In this document: positions 35,601 to 46,540 of the stretch, one piece after another
Position numbering within the stretch: position 1 is the stretch's first letter
Layout of the letters: every line of letters starts with the position of its first letter
NCBI GenBank assembly: GCA_026874595.1
Contig: CM049307.1
Coordinates: 78,282,643 to 78,346,642 of the forward strand
DNA length: 64,000 nt
Direction: 5' to 3'
DNA from: Sipunculus nudus
Taxonomy: Eukaryota > Annelida > Sipuncula > Golfingiida > Sipunculidae
Program-made: the position numbers and the translations under genes
Notes under the pieces: model-generated
Told to the model about the DNA's origin: nothing
Seen by the model: the letters and a program-made list of their open reading frames with translations, nothing else
Database searches by the model: none

Positions 35601-36966
35601 GTGAGTATTTAAGGTAATGTACATTCAGAGGATTTCGTGAGTTTAACCTTTAGCTGTTTTCTTCGAAAGGATATTAAAATATATTCGTCAATGAAACGTG
35701 ATGTAGACATTATAGTATATAGTAAATGATAAACCCACGTTTGGCATCTAGTACTTACTAGTTGTTGACAAGTATAGTAACTTGGGTACTAGTTCTATAA
35801 TTTGGAATAGAATATAGCTATTTCTGTACAATTACACAAGGCTCGTATAGTAAAATACATACCGTGCATGGATATTTATATGCACACCCACTTACTACTT
35901 GTAGTGGCAATTACGCCCCCTTTTATAAGCAAGCTTCTTCTGCTGCCGGCCTGTAAATAAAAGCGCCATTTATTTATTAAATAGTAAAATACACGATTTT
36001 ATGTGGGATGAAAACTCCTCAAAATACTAATGACTGGGTAAATTGGATCCCCTGTTGCCATCAAATTTTATTCTCAGGGAATCGTAAATGGCAGGCGGTC
36101 ATATTGTGATGATACCAGTGGCGCTGTACGACCTCTTTGGTTCTGACGTCATAACCCGGTCATTTGGCCTCAGTTTGGTGATGATAAGTTTGGCGTCCAT
36201 GGTGACTACACCTCTCTCGGGGTGCGTGACAAGAACTTGTGCAAAACAAATAATCACGTGTTAGTGTCCTATAATATGATATGATATCATGCGACATTTA
36301 TTAAACAAGTGTCCAATGGATAAGCCTGTGTTATTTTAATCTAACAACAACAACTATAATTTTAAAGCAAAGCGGATATTAATCCGATCGGATTTTTGAC
36401 CATGCGCAACTACGTAAATGTAAAAAACGACGACCTCAAAATGATTCCCGTGTTCATACTTAACCGGAGCCGACCTTTTGTCCAAAATTCTTTGGCATGT
36501 AAAATAAAATCCTGATTCCGTCACACGGCAGAGTAAAATCTTGTGGGGAAGCTTCTCATATAAATTCGTAATTAACAACAAACGCATACGTCAGTATAGG
36601 AGCAATATGCACCCGGCTTAAGGAAAAGGAACCGCGAAAACTTAATTTATCATGTGTAACATAAGATGATTTTGCTAAACGATAAAGCAAATAAAAATCT
36701 GTAAATAAATCAAATGTGGCAGTGATGTTAAATTAATTAAAAGTTGGTATTAAAATTTCGCAGATTTTGATCAGCAAAATAATTTGTCCCATTTTCCTGT
36801 ATTTTATATGGTTTGTGTTGAATTACCAGTATCGTTTTCACAACTTATATTTCTGCATTACTTTTGTTCCGCAAAATTACCCTGACGTGTATTTTAAAGA
36901 TTAGTGGTTAATACTTAATGCATTTAAAACAATACTATTATATCATCAAATATTTGGGTATTGCAG

Positions 36967-37112
36967 GTTTTATCCGGGACAGGACAACTTCGTATGACTC
37001 GGTGTTTTTCCTGGCCGGCGGATACTACGTTTTAGCTATGTGTGTAATGATCACAATCCCTGTGTCAAGAAGGGAGAAAAACAACAAGGAACAATACTTG
37101 GAACTTCCATAG
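36967..37112 (+). pseudogene. Last exon of transporter pseudogene 2
   Basis: Acceptor ATTGCAG at 36966. It encodes GFIRDRTTSYDSVFFLAGG, a final helix (YYVLAMCVMITIPV) and a short basic tail ending QYLELP with TAG. This exon is intact and is partly duplicated just downstream. Confidence 0.75.
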
Positions 37113-37342
37113 AAATGCCTGATCAATAGAAATGCCTGATCCAACACAAACGCAGATTTAAGCAAACTTTCCAACATCTGCCTATACTACGTTATAGCTA
37201 TGTGTGTAATGACCACAATCCTTGTGTCAAGAAGGGAGGACAAAAGCAAGGGACAATACTTAGAACTTCCATAGAAATGCCTGATCAATAGAAATGCCTG
37301 ATCCAACACAAACGCAGATTCAAGCAAACTTTCCAACATCTG
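37023..37342 (+). repeat. 162-bp tandem duplication of transporter C-terminus
   Basis: Copy 1 (37023-37184) starts tactacgttttagctatgtg inside the last exon. Copy 2 (37185-37342) repeats it with few changes, including the stop codon and the 3' sequence catagaaatgcctgatcaat. Copy 2 could still encode YYVIAMCVMTTILVSRRE through QYLELP. A smaller 'agaaatgcctgatc' doublet lies inside each copy. Confidence 0.9.
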
Positions 37343-40300
37343 TAAATACGTATCCGCGGGAGGGTTTACCCTCATTTCTATCAAGGTATAAACAAACTAC
37401 CAAGAATATTTTAGACACATGGCTAATCCTTTGGGTCTATGTTTCAGAAAACGGCAGTGGAGTAATGGTCCCTCTGTAGGGAACGCCGGCGTCAGATTTA
37501 CAAAATTTGGGAGCAATTAACCCGTAGTGAATAAGAAACCAAACTTTAACTGATGGTGATAATTGTGATTAACCAGAGGCACCAATCGTCGATGTATTCT
37601 ATAAGGTGTCAGTTTGACGAAATCAGCAGTGAAGTAAATCCATATTAAGGGATTCGGAACTCATATCAGGCTATATAGTACAGGCAGTTTACCAGATATA
37701 GTTGCTAAACCTCACACAAATTGCAACTAAAGGAGACTCTTCTGATTTTGATTCCTGAGTATGGCCTTAATGTCAGAAAAAGTCAAAAGCAATTGTGTGG
37801 GGGAAGTTTGATAATCTTGACTTGGCAGAAAATACCTTTTTTTACACTAAATTTCAGCGAATGATCTCTTGGTTATCGTCATGCTTATACTTGTTCAAGT
37901 TGCTTTGAAATAAAGTGTATTTCATGAACTGTAATACCCTATGGTATGGATGCAAAAAAGTCGGCAATCTGTGAATTTAAGGGACATCATGGGCAACATT
38001 ATCTGAAAATGGCAAAAATCTGTTGATATACATTACACTTTTCGGTTCAGCTTACTTTAAGTCATCTGAGCTATAGTTATAATCAATTGTCTGTCATCCG
38101 TCCGTCTGTCTGTCTGTCCATTTGACTGCCATCACGAATAAAAATGGACAAACAGTTAGATGCCCATAATGTTTCTTACTTCTCCTACCAAACCCTAAAT
38201 TGGGCTATTACGACTATTGCGACCTGTTGTTACATTTCATTACTGGCTTATATCAAAACCAGTCGTCTGTATTTGTCCATAGTTATAAACATTCATAAAA
38301 TACCTTTAAATATTTCCTATGAACGGGCCTAAAATAGGTCAATATTAATTAAATGTAAACGCTTTGGACCGAAACATTAATTAGGTACCTTATCAAATTA
38401 GCAAGAAATATATTTTCGCTAGTAACATAGTAACTGCTATAGTTAGAGATTTGTTTCAAGGATACAATTTTATTTAATCAAGATTTAATTGTACAAAAGA
38501 TATTAGTTCAAACTTTGACCATGGCATAATTTATTCCTGTAAGCACTGCGGATATGATTTCACAGCAAGTACACATAAAGATTTAATCTGGTAAAATTTG
38601 AAATTTGAAAATAAAAGCTGACAAACAGGGCAAGTTATTGATTTCTTTTTTTTGGGGGGGGGGGGGAAGGGCTCTATTTTATTCACTTGCATTGTCAAGC
38701 TACAAACAGCCCACTGCTGGTCACTGGAGGTCACATGAAGGGACCTAAACAGGAGCAATATTATATCTTTTCTTTTACACTTTCAGTTCGGTTTTGCTTT
38801 ATACAAAAGTTTCCCACCAGAACAATCCCAGCACACAGTCCCATTTCCTGGCATACAGCTGTTTAACACCTTGTTATGGCTCTGCGTGTTGGTAAACCCA
38901 ATCCAAATGTGTCTGTTCACCATAGGAAGACCGCGTGACCGGAGGTCCGATCAAGAGGGGCAATACTCTCTGTTTTAGCCAGCGGGAACATGTATTATAT
39001 TTTTTGGCGAAGTCAGTCAAGACATCTCCTGATTGACACGTGTAGTGGCTCCGTGTTGCCCACAGCCCCAAGCACTGTGTTTATGTTGACACCTTGCGAT
39101 CGCGCCCGGTCCACTGTTTTTAACACTCTTTTACAGGAGTAAGCAAACGGTTTCAAGGCAATAATTTGGCAGGTACAGATTTATTTTAAAGGTAAGAAGC
39201 TATTTTTCGTGTTAACTCAACATTCTTTATAGGTGATTCGGCCCCTTTAAAACAACATAGCCTGCATATGTATAAGAAATTCATCGCTCAGGAGCACCCT
39301 TGCAATATACATAAAGTGTAATGGAATATCTGTCATTGTTTGAACTGAATATCCAAAACTGTAAAGCTGTTTCATCTCCAGTGTAATCCAAACTATGCCA
39401 TGCTGAGGTATTGTGGCACATTCAAAGAAGCTAATTTCCTATTAAATAATTTTAACCAAGCCATGATCCGAAAAAAATAAACCCATCAGTATGCATAATG
39501 TGATGTTATATGAACAAAATTAGGGAAAATGATGGTGATATATAGAATTTTGAATTGATTTATATATCCAGATATATGTTATATTGCAAATGTATGAAAA
39601 TAAAAATCATGAAACCTAAAAAAATGATAAAATAAAAAGTGAGGATCTAATGCAAACTTTTGTTCATTATTTTTCTGCCTATGGAGAATGGGAAATAAAG
39701 TGATAAGCCGTGTCCGTCTTCCTGTCCGTCTGTCCATTTTTCCGTCTGTTGGATCTAATTTCATATCCTATATGTATATACAAAGATGTTGTAACTCCCA
39801 CCAATCAGCGACTCCTACCCCCTCCCCCACAATAAAGTCCTTGCACTAGCTCTCTGGGGACGTTTAAATTTATGTAACTGATAAAATGGTATAATAAAAA
39901 AAATATAATTTAATTAAATAAACGTGCCGACTGCTGAAATGTCACTAACTTATCAAGGAGTCAGCCACTGATAATGGTGATATAGTATAGATCTTTTGTT
40001 TACAAACTGCACACATGCTTCAGTTTCATCATTAGAAAACACACGTTCAGATCACAGAGAATTATTTCTTAGTTATCAGTTCAGATCAATCATATCAAAC
40101 AGTGCCTAGCTTATACTACTACCTTTTCCTCTCAGGATTTTTCTCCATTTGTTTTTATTTTAGATATTTACCTTCAAGGTCAACTTAGGCTGAGCACCAT
40201 GACCCATAGGTCCCTTGTTTTATTCACCATATCAATAAAATCATGTTGATATGTAATGATCACATGTTAAATTTGACGTCATCCTGTCCATCCTTATCAC

Positions 40301-40620
40301 AAAGTGTCTGTTGTGAGTTACACACAGGGTTGCAAGCAGTCTGAAAAAAATCTCTGACTCATCCCTGACTATACCCTGACTTTCAGCTGGTTTTCAAGGA
40401 TAAACTAACCAACCCAATTCAAACAGTCACTCTACTGCTAACGCAAACCAAATCTTTATTAGAAAAATTGTAACTGAAAAGCAAAGCAAACTGAACCTAA
40501 AAATTTGGAATTGACAATTTAACATTCAAAGAAACAAACACTGTTAACAAGCATTTATCATGTGTAAAAATTTATCACAATGACAACAATTGACTTCAGT
40601 TGATCAACTTAACTGTACTC
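37343..40620. other. Intergenic stretch with repeats, no gene
   Basis: No exon is recognised. It contains repeat-type tails rich in ccgtctgtctgtc (38095-38120 and 39712-39745) and a G run at 38655-38667. Minus-strand frames at 38531-38758 and 38874-39071 have no recognisable features. Confidence 0.3.
38040..38330 (+). repeat. Variant of the 11.4-kb dispersed repeat head
   Basis: 'ttcagcttactttaagtcat' followed by 'ctgagctata' and 'catccgtccgtctgtctgtc' mirrors the head at 11355-11420 with changes. Confidence 0.5.
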
Positions 40621-40635
40621 TGTTCTGCCTTTGTA

Positions 40636-40738
40636 GTTTGTTACCTGTGCAGATTCATGTCCTTGTATAAAATGTCCCTCTTGCAGATTCACGGGAGCAG
40701 GTTGCACCAAATTAACTGATTATACCTGCCCTCAGGAA
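40636..40738 (+). other. Cys-rich coding-like segment
   Basis: The plus frame reads FVTCADSCPCIKCPSCRFTG then AGCTKLTDYTC. The cysteine spacing recalls the Cys-rich tails of mollusc element proteins, including the one at 15.0 kb. It lies next to a YqaJ-type fragment. Short, so only suggestive. Confidence 0.25.
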
Positions 40739-41020
40739 TTATCGGTCAACACCAATGGTGCATATCAAATTTAGGAACTTTCCGAAAGGTTCTGCTGTAA
40801 TACCAAAAACAGCAGTATAACTCTCTGTATTGTTCTTAAGATTCTTGATGGCGTGGAGTTTCCAAGGCTCCCTGTTGTTAACAGGATGATCAACAACTTT
40901 AATATTGTTGTAACACAGCCAGAGAGCGTCATGCTGCAGGATCTGGGGGTTACTGAAAGACGAGCTCATGACATCGAGATGGACACAAGACTGCAGAGTG
41001 ACACCAGTCTGTGACATCAA
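40739..41020 (-). other. Unrecognised 93-codon ORF beside YqaJ fragment
   Basis: A minus-strand frame of 93 codons includes NPQILQHDALWLCYNNIKVV, REPWKLHAIKNL and TAVFGITAEPFGKFLNL, ending GVDR. The composition looks like real protein. I do not recognise the family. It abuts the opposite-strand YqaJ-like frame with almost no gap, which suggests two rearranged pieces of mobile-element genes. Confidence 0.3.
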
Positions 41021-41370
41021 ATGAGGTCAATCCGGATCACAGCTTCAAAGGCTCACCTTGTGTTAAGGAGACAGAATCACTTTGATACACTAACATTTCT
41101 ATTAAAATCAGGCAGAAGTGTTCAGACTCAAGCCATGAGGGATGGCCTTGCAGATGAGCCCAAAGCGGCAGCAGGATATGTGAAGTCCCTGCAGCGTCCC
41201 GTCAACTTTCTGCCATGTGGTATTATTGTTAGTCCATGGGCATGTTGGTTAGCTGCCAGCCCTGACCGGAAAGTGTACATGCCCAGCAGCACTCCTTCCC
41301 TTGGTTTACTGGAGATAAAATGACCCCATGGCCTTAAAATCAATACGGTAGTGGTAGGCCATACATAAAA
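41021..41370 (+). pseudogene. YqaJ-like (lambda-exonuclease-type) nuclease fragment
   Basis: An open frame of 100 codons reads SIRITASKAHLVL, TQAMRDGLADEPKAAAGYV, CGIIVSPWACWLAASPDRKV and GLLEIK, then TGA. The order RITAS, G...E, ASPD and LEIK matches the YqaJ/alkaline-exonuclease fold (PD-(D/E)XK type), with the catalytic Asp of ASPD and the E-x-K of LEIK kept. Relatives normally continue LEIKCP; here TGA takes the Cys position and the frame goes on PHGLKINTVVVGHT. So a nonsense change ends the frame inside the domain. In molluscs such genes are multi-copy and often linked to mobile DNA. The 5' and 3' parts are missing here. Confidence 0.65.
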
Positions 41371-41744
41371 CAAGTTTAAAATCCAAATGTCAATCCCAAA
41401 AGGAATTAATATTTGGAATTTGTGGAAGGACAGTTAGATATACGAACAAATGGACATACAGACAGACAGGTTGTTTACTATAATAAGGCAACTGCTTATT
41501 CATATATTAATGAATTATATATGTCAAATATGTTACTCTTCGTTCTCAAATAATCTTTCATATCTCATGACCTTCTAGAAGTTCTAGAAACTTGTTATCT
41601 ATCGACTAAAGCAATGCCATATAAGACCCGTTAACTATTATCATTCACATGTATTTATTTACTAAAGCTCTCATCGATAATTTAACAGTCGGCCAGTTTT
41701 CTCATTCAGTTTTCTCTATGACTTCTATAATAGACATTAGAAGA

Positions 41745-41790
41745 CAGGGGCGGATCTAGGATTATGTAATAGGGGATTAACATTTACAAT
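41745..41790 (+). mobile_element. hAT-like terminal sequence
   Basis: CAGGGGCGGATCTAGGATTA is very close to the common hAT-type end CAGGGGCGGATCCAGGATTT, seen again at 60043. No partner end or target duplication was found nearby. Confidence 0.4.
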
Positions 41791-41799
41791 AAAAACTAA

Positions 41800-43179
41800 G
41801 ACTCTAAAAGTTTAATACCCTAAAGGTTAATACTCTAAAACTCATTTATGGAATGGGGTGTAGCGATCAAAATAAGGGGGAACGCAAAAAAGGGTTTACC
41901 CCCCCCCCCCCATCGAAAAGTATCTTTTTCTGATTTTCTTAATTCCAGGAACAGTTCTCCTTCGGTCGTGGGTGGAGTTTTTTTGCTGGTTTTTTTTTTT
42001 GCCTATTGACTTTAGCGGCGAGAATGATACCAACTGGATCCGACAAAAATCATGTCGAATAACAAATATAGGAGTCACGTGTATATCTTGCATTGGGGAA
42101 ATTCTTCTCTCATAAAACAGACATGAAAATGTTCGGTACGGGCTGCAAAAGGCTGCAAAAAATTCTGAATTTTTTACCCTACCTATTTAAATATAAAATA
42201 GTTTTTCAGATATAAATTCAACACACACACACACAAACTCATATTAAGACTTCCTTTGCAAAACAATCACTGAAATTAAATCTTTTTATTAATTTCTCTA
42301 GCTTTATTATCACGTATTTCATAAGTATATTACACATTTGTGTGGCACTGTATACAATCACATTTAAATTGCACATAACAAAACAAACAAAAATACATAA
42401 AATACTGATGTGTATCAGAAGAGAATTTTTATATAATTAATTTTAATTCTAATCACATATTTAAATGCAACATAATTCCATTACATTTTATAATGGGACA
42501 CTTAAAGATAAATTTAAATTACTACTAATGCTCATCAATAAAGTATTATATTGATATTATTCGCTCACGTATGAAGCATTCTTAATATACGTACTATGTC
42601 TGCCATCAATAATATACAACATCAAGACCGATATGACATTTGTAAAGTGAAATAGATATTCTAATATTATCAGTCAATAAACTTAAATTCTCATCTTTCA
42701 AAACAATTCTTTACTGCGCTTGCCAATGAAGTTATTTCAATAACATATGATCAGGGAAATTTGTTTGCATTGTTTACAGAGTATACGTGCACATACCAGT
42801 GATATATAGTAACAACGTGCATTGCAGAAATATCATGTTTGTATATTTATACATTAGCAGAGACTTGCATTAACTTCTTTAACTTTACATCAGGTAAACG
42901 TTCTATATAAGAGTATAAATTGAAAGTGTGACTCCGGCTTTATCAATTTTTTTTATATAGTGTACGGCCAGTAATATAAAACAATAAATAACGATGGGTG
43001 AAGTGTATGGATATGCATACAGTTATATGTAACATATCAGTAATCTTTTACGATAACCTAAGCTTACGTATAAACATATTATTTTTTACGTTTATACATT
43101 TGTACACATCCACTGAGTAATATTAATTTATGAATCTTTAATACATGAAAGTGAACAATCACATTTAAATATTAGAAAC
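41800..43179. other. AT-rich 3' flank of receptor gene
   Basis: No gene is seen. It probably includes the 3' untranslated region of the minus-strand receptor. A minus-strand AATAAA-type signal is possible near 42285 (tttatt on plus). A C run lies at about 41900 and an ACAC tract at about 42221. Confidence 0.3.
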
Positions 43180-46100
43180 TCAATCTGAAGAATCACCATT
43201 ACATTTCAGTCTTTGATTCAATTCGTCCCTGGTTTTGCTGTTTGTTAATATGAATGTGGAAAACGGGATTATGTCATAAAATGACAAGAGCATTTCTAAC
43301 AGCATAAGTGTTTGCCGGGATTGAATAAAATCTTGAAACACTATACTTATAAATCGACCCACCACCATAGGAACATGGCAAACAATAAACATAGTAGTAG
43401 TGACGAATGCTGTTACTTTAAATCGGGAAATGACGCTTTGCCAATCTGTATTACATGACGACCCCGGCCTTGCCTTTTTGGCATTAACAAGAAAGATCAG
43501 AATCGCAGTGTTACAACCTATCAAGGTTACCGTACCTATAAAATAAAAAGCGGCAATGATTATCATAGCTACACGCACAGCAAACCGTGTACACTTCTCA
43601 CTCTTGTAATCATGTAGTGTAAGAATAACGGCACCGACAATTAGATTGAAAGTAATGATAAAAGCGGTAGATATTGCAATCCTCTTACGTGACCAAAGTC
43701 TAGCTGCCGAAAAAGGCACAGCCATTGCTCCAAGTTGCATACATGCTATAGCCGTGATAAAAAAGATGACGCAGTCATTGGAAAATGCAGATGTAAGCAG
43801 AAACCAGGGGCAAATATGCCCTGGTTGGGTAAAAACATAGCCATACTCAATTAAAACCAGATGGTTAGCACTGCGTAATATCAGACACACAGACAAAGCA
43901 ATATAGTATATTGATACGGCTTTTGAGATCATGCTTGTTAGACATATTACCAATATAGCGAGCAGGTTAAGGGGAAGCGAAGCACACCTTAAGGTTGTTG
44001 TGATGATTTGTAAAGTGTCCTCTATCTTGATGCCATGGACACCAACAAAGGTTGACGGCGAAACATCAAACGCGACCCCCATGACTCCATGCGTAACGAG
44101 GAAGGGTTGTTTGGTCTGCGGATCATACTGATTGGTGCTTGGATTTATGGTGAAATTTTCATTGACACCAACATACTCCAAGGCAGCACTGCTTTGAAGG
44201 CCCCTGAAGAGAAATATGTATTTATATTGTACATTTTCATCTTACTATAAAACAGCACTATGAAGAAGGCTTTCATTCAATTGTTACATCATGTGGCTGT
44301 TCATCATGTATTATTCTTAATTCTTCCTCTGTCGCAACACTGGATACCGTGAGCAGAAAAGTTAATCATGTGTAACCTTGTATTTATTTTGTAACTTTAT
44401 GGCTCGAGTCAAACATAGTGCACCAATGGAGACCCTAGATGTAAAACAATTAACAAAAGATAATTATACAATGATACACAACATTTATACGAACAAACAA
44501 GAATATTAAATAAATACAGTTGCATAAAAGATTAGGCAAGTTGGGCAAAATAAGGATCAGGACTACGTGGTTATAAGCAAATACCATACGTACAATTTAT
44601 TTATACAGCCAGGCTGTTCACACTTTCATTTACAATAAGACAATACATTGGGTATGATGTCAACATAATAAGCTCGACTTGGTCGATATCTCGATGCCAT
44701 GCAGAATACTTGTAAAATTTATTTCAGGCAGATACCATGATTTCAAAATTGTCCTTATTATACCTCATTATTGTACATGCTATATTTTTTTTTCAGAATC
44801 ATAAACATTATAAGACAGATTTCATGCCATGAAAGGCTTTAACTCATGTGGGATAATGTCACATTTTTTTTCTTGTAAACCACAAAAAAAAAAAGATTTT
44901 AACAGATTTCCCTTTTTCCACCTCAGAATAGTTATGCTATATCTTGATATTTTTGGCACTGTAGAGGATAACATTATTTGGCAGATGTCATACTGTGAGG
45001 GGCTTATACGAATGATGAAGTGAAACATGTTCAGAAGCGTGTTTGCTTCTTTCACATAAATATTATCTGTAATATGAATCAGTCGAAAATAATTAATATC
45101 TAAATGTGAACGTTTTAGGTATATTTTTTAAATATTTATTAGAGGTATTCGCCTTAATTTTAATGCTTAGTATGCACACTGTATGCGGACTGTATGACAG
45201 GGCAGCAGCACGTTGCACTTGCGGGCCCTGGGTGTGTAATCTTCCCCTAAAACTTGCAGAGTGCTCACCCTTAGCGGGGACAGACCGTTAAAAGTCTCAC
45301 CATCTCGGCTGAGATTCGAACTCGGCTGTGGGTTCATCCCTCTACCGGGAGACCACAGAAGCCGTTTTAAGTATACTAATCAATATAATCTTGCTCAAAT
45401 ATCATGTGTCATGTTGAATGGGGATGGGTATACTATTTATGATAGACAAGTAATGACATGGCTGATATATTTAGAATATCAACTTCATTAGGCACTTTGA
45501 ATCGGGATGTATATTTCAGAGATATCCGCAAAGTCACTTTTTTTATTAAGTCTCCCGCCGCAATTCTATGTTGGTACAACAGTCCCTTCAGCTCTGCTTA
45601 ACATTACAAATAAATATATATATTTTTTAGTTTCACAACATTCTAGTACAGGACAATCACTGAACTGAATGTTATCTGTATTCCTGGAATACAAATAATT
45701 CAAAAACATCAAAATAGTCAGATGTCAGTGTTAGTTAATTCCAGCGCCAGCTGATTTGATTAGCTGAAATGGTAGGACTTGTGACCCTTGTTGGAAGGAT
45801 TTGATACATTTTGGATTTTAAACTCTATCGAAAGACATGTTGGAGTTCTGTCTGTTTGAAATGTTTAGGTTTGAAAGGTAAAAAATTTAGGGGTACATTT
45901 TAATGAAATTCTGAACAGCAGTAATAAAGTTAAGATATTATCTTTATTCACGCAATGTCAGACGAGAGCAAGTCAACCTGTCGTTGAGTAACGTATTTAG
46001 TTCTCCTTAATTTATTCAATTAAATCCATTTAGATAAAATCCAACTATTACTCAATGAATGAAATCCAATTATCGTTCGATGAACATAAATCCACAGGCC

Positions 46101-46343
46101 TTGGAATAGACTTCAGTCCAAAAAAAAACATGAAAAATCCATCTTCATTTTGAGCAATATGACCGATGCCAAACGGCAGTTCCATGGCATAACATAAAAA
46201 AACTAAGGAAATTGCCCTTGTTTACACGAAATTATTTGAAATCAAAATAAAATTCTCTTTCACTAAGGAAATATAGGGTGTGGAAACAAGCGATTGAAAA
46301 ATAACATAATAAGACCTTACCTACTTAAAGTAGACAAATACAT
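43180..46343 (-). CDS. Class-A-like seven-transmembrane receptor (two exons)
   Basis: Exon 2 (44203-43180) holds nearly the whole receptor. The extracellular N-terminus has an N-F-T site, then helices at about residues 58-82, 89-113, 124-158, 168-188, 200-232, 253-281 and 291-314, numbered from the first residue of the 333-residue frame. Cys124 (GHICPW) and Cys197 (SEKCTRF) fit the usual helix 3-loop 2 disulphide. Helix 6 has FIVCHVP and helix 7 has DIIPFSTF, followed by NSKTRDEL. That frame starts at TTG. A better start is exon 1 (46343-46321): ATG, MYLSTLS, then AG|GTAAGG, joined to an acceptor CTTCAG at 44204. The split codon gives Arg, for 348 residues. The D/E-R-Y motif is replaced by M-Q-L. 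It looks intact. I infer an orphan peptide- or amine-type receptor; the ligand is unknown. Confidence 0.75.
44204..46320 (-). other. Predicted receptor intron
   Basis: A 2117-nt GT-AG intron (GTAAGG...TTCTCTTCAG) inferred from matching phase. It contains the SINE-like piece at 45305-45365. No other coding exon is seen inside. Confidence 0.5.
45305..45365 (-). repeat. tRNA-like SINE head
   Basis: On the minus strand, GTGGTCTCCCGGTAGAGGG (A-box-like, 45356-45338) is followed by GAGTTCGAATCTC (B-box-like, 45323-45311) with a foldable T-arm (GAG/CTC). The rest does not form a tRNA cloverleaf, so this is best read as the RNA-polymerase-III promoter head of a SINE inside the receptor intron. Confidence 0.5.
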
Positions 46344-46540
46344 GATATATCCATCACGTCTCGGGGTAGACGCTCTGAGTGCTTGTCTGATTATCGTTGT
46401 GAATCGGTCATATATATCTCCGTAACTTTATTCACCAGTCAAAGCTCTCATTAACATAGCTGGCAAAGACGCTCCAATCACATTCGAAAAGCGGGCTCTT
46501 AGTAACATATATAATCATGCTGGCTTGTTCAGTCATGAAT
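46344..46540 (-). promoter_or_regulatory. Possible receptor 5' region with uORF
   Basis: Upstream of the predicted start, the minus strand has a TATATAT-type box near 46505-46515. An upstream ATG at 46354 (GTGATGGAT) opens a 9-codon frame that overlaps the receptor start in another frame and ends TAA. Transcription start unknown. Confidence 0.25.

Larger units (their letters stand above)
33249..37112 (+). pseudogene. Monocarboxylate-transporter-like pseudogene 2 (SLC16/MFS)
   Basis: Same exon plan and strand as the copy at 21.4 kb. Exon 1 starts at ATG 33249 (MAGSDEWSEILI), has TAA after NALT, continues in the same frame to SIETWYSYVVLAVGF, then shifts frame before QSAYGVIYKDLKSYY and ends at HFG near 33729. 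Exon 2 starts at 34143 (ALFTSAFVKVFGLRASGFIG) with an internal TGA. Exon 3 is 34866-35600 (SSLVRFLLNKNTWRGSLLIK, YAFAPDKGSDIGFTHED) with several shifts, two early stops and a TAA after NWFVS. Exon 4 starts at 36095 (GGHIVMIPVALYDLFGSD). Exon 5 is 36967-37112 (GFIRDRTTSYDSVFFLAGG), ending LELP. Exon joins at ALF, GGH and GFIR use the same phase as copy 1. The lesions differ from those of copy 1, so both decayed independently after duplication. Substrate unknown. Confidence 0.8.

Noticed and set aside
45305-45365. A functional tRNA gene
   Set aside because: A- and B-box words are present, but no acceptor stem or anticodon arm can be folded. A SINE head fits better.
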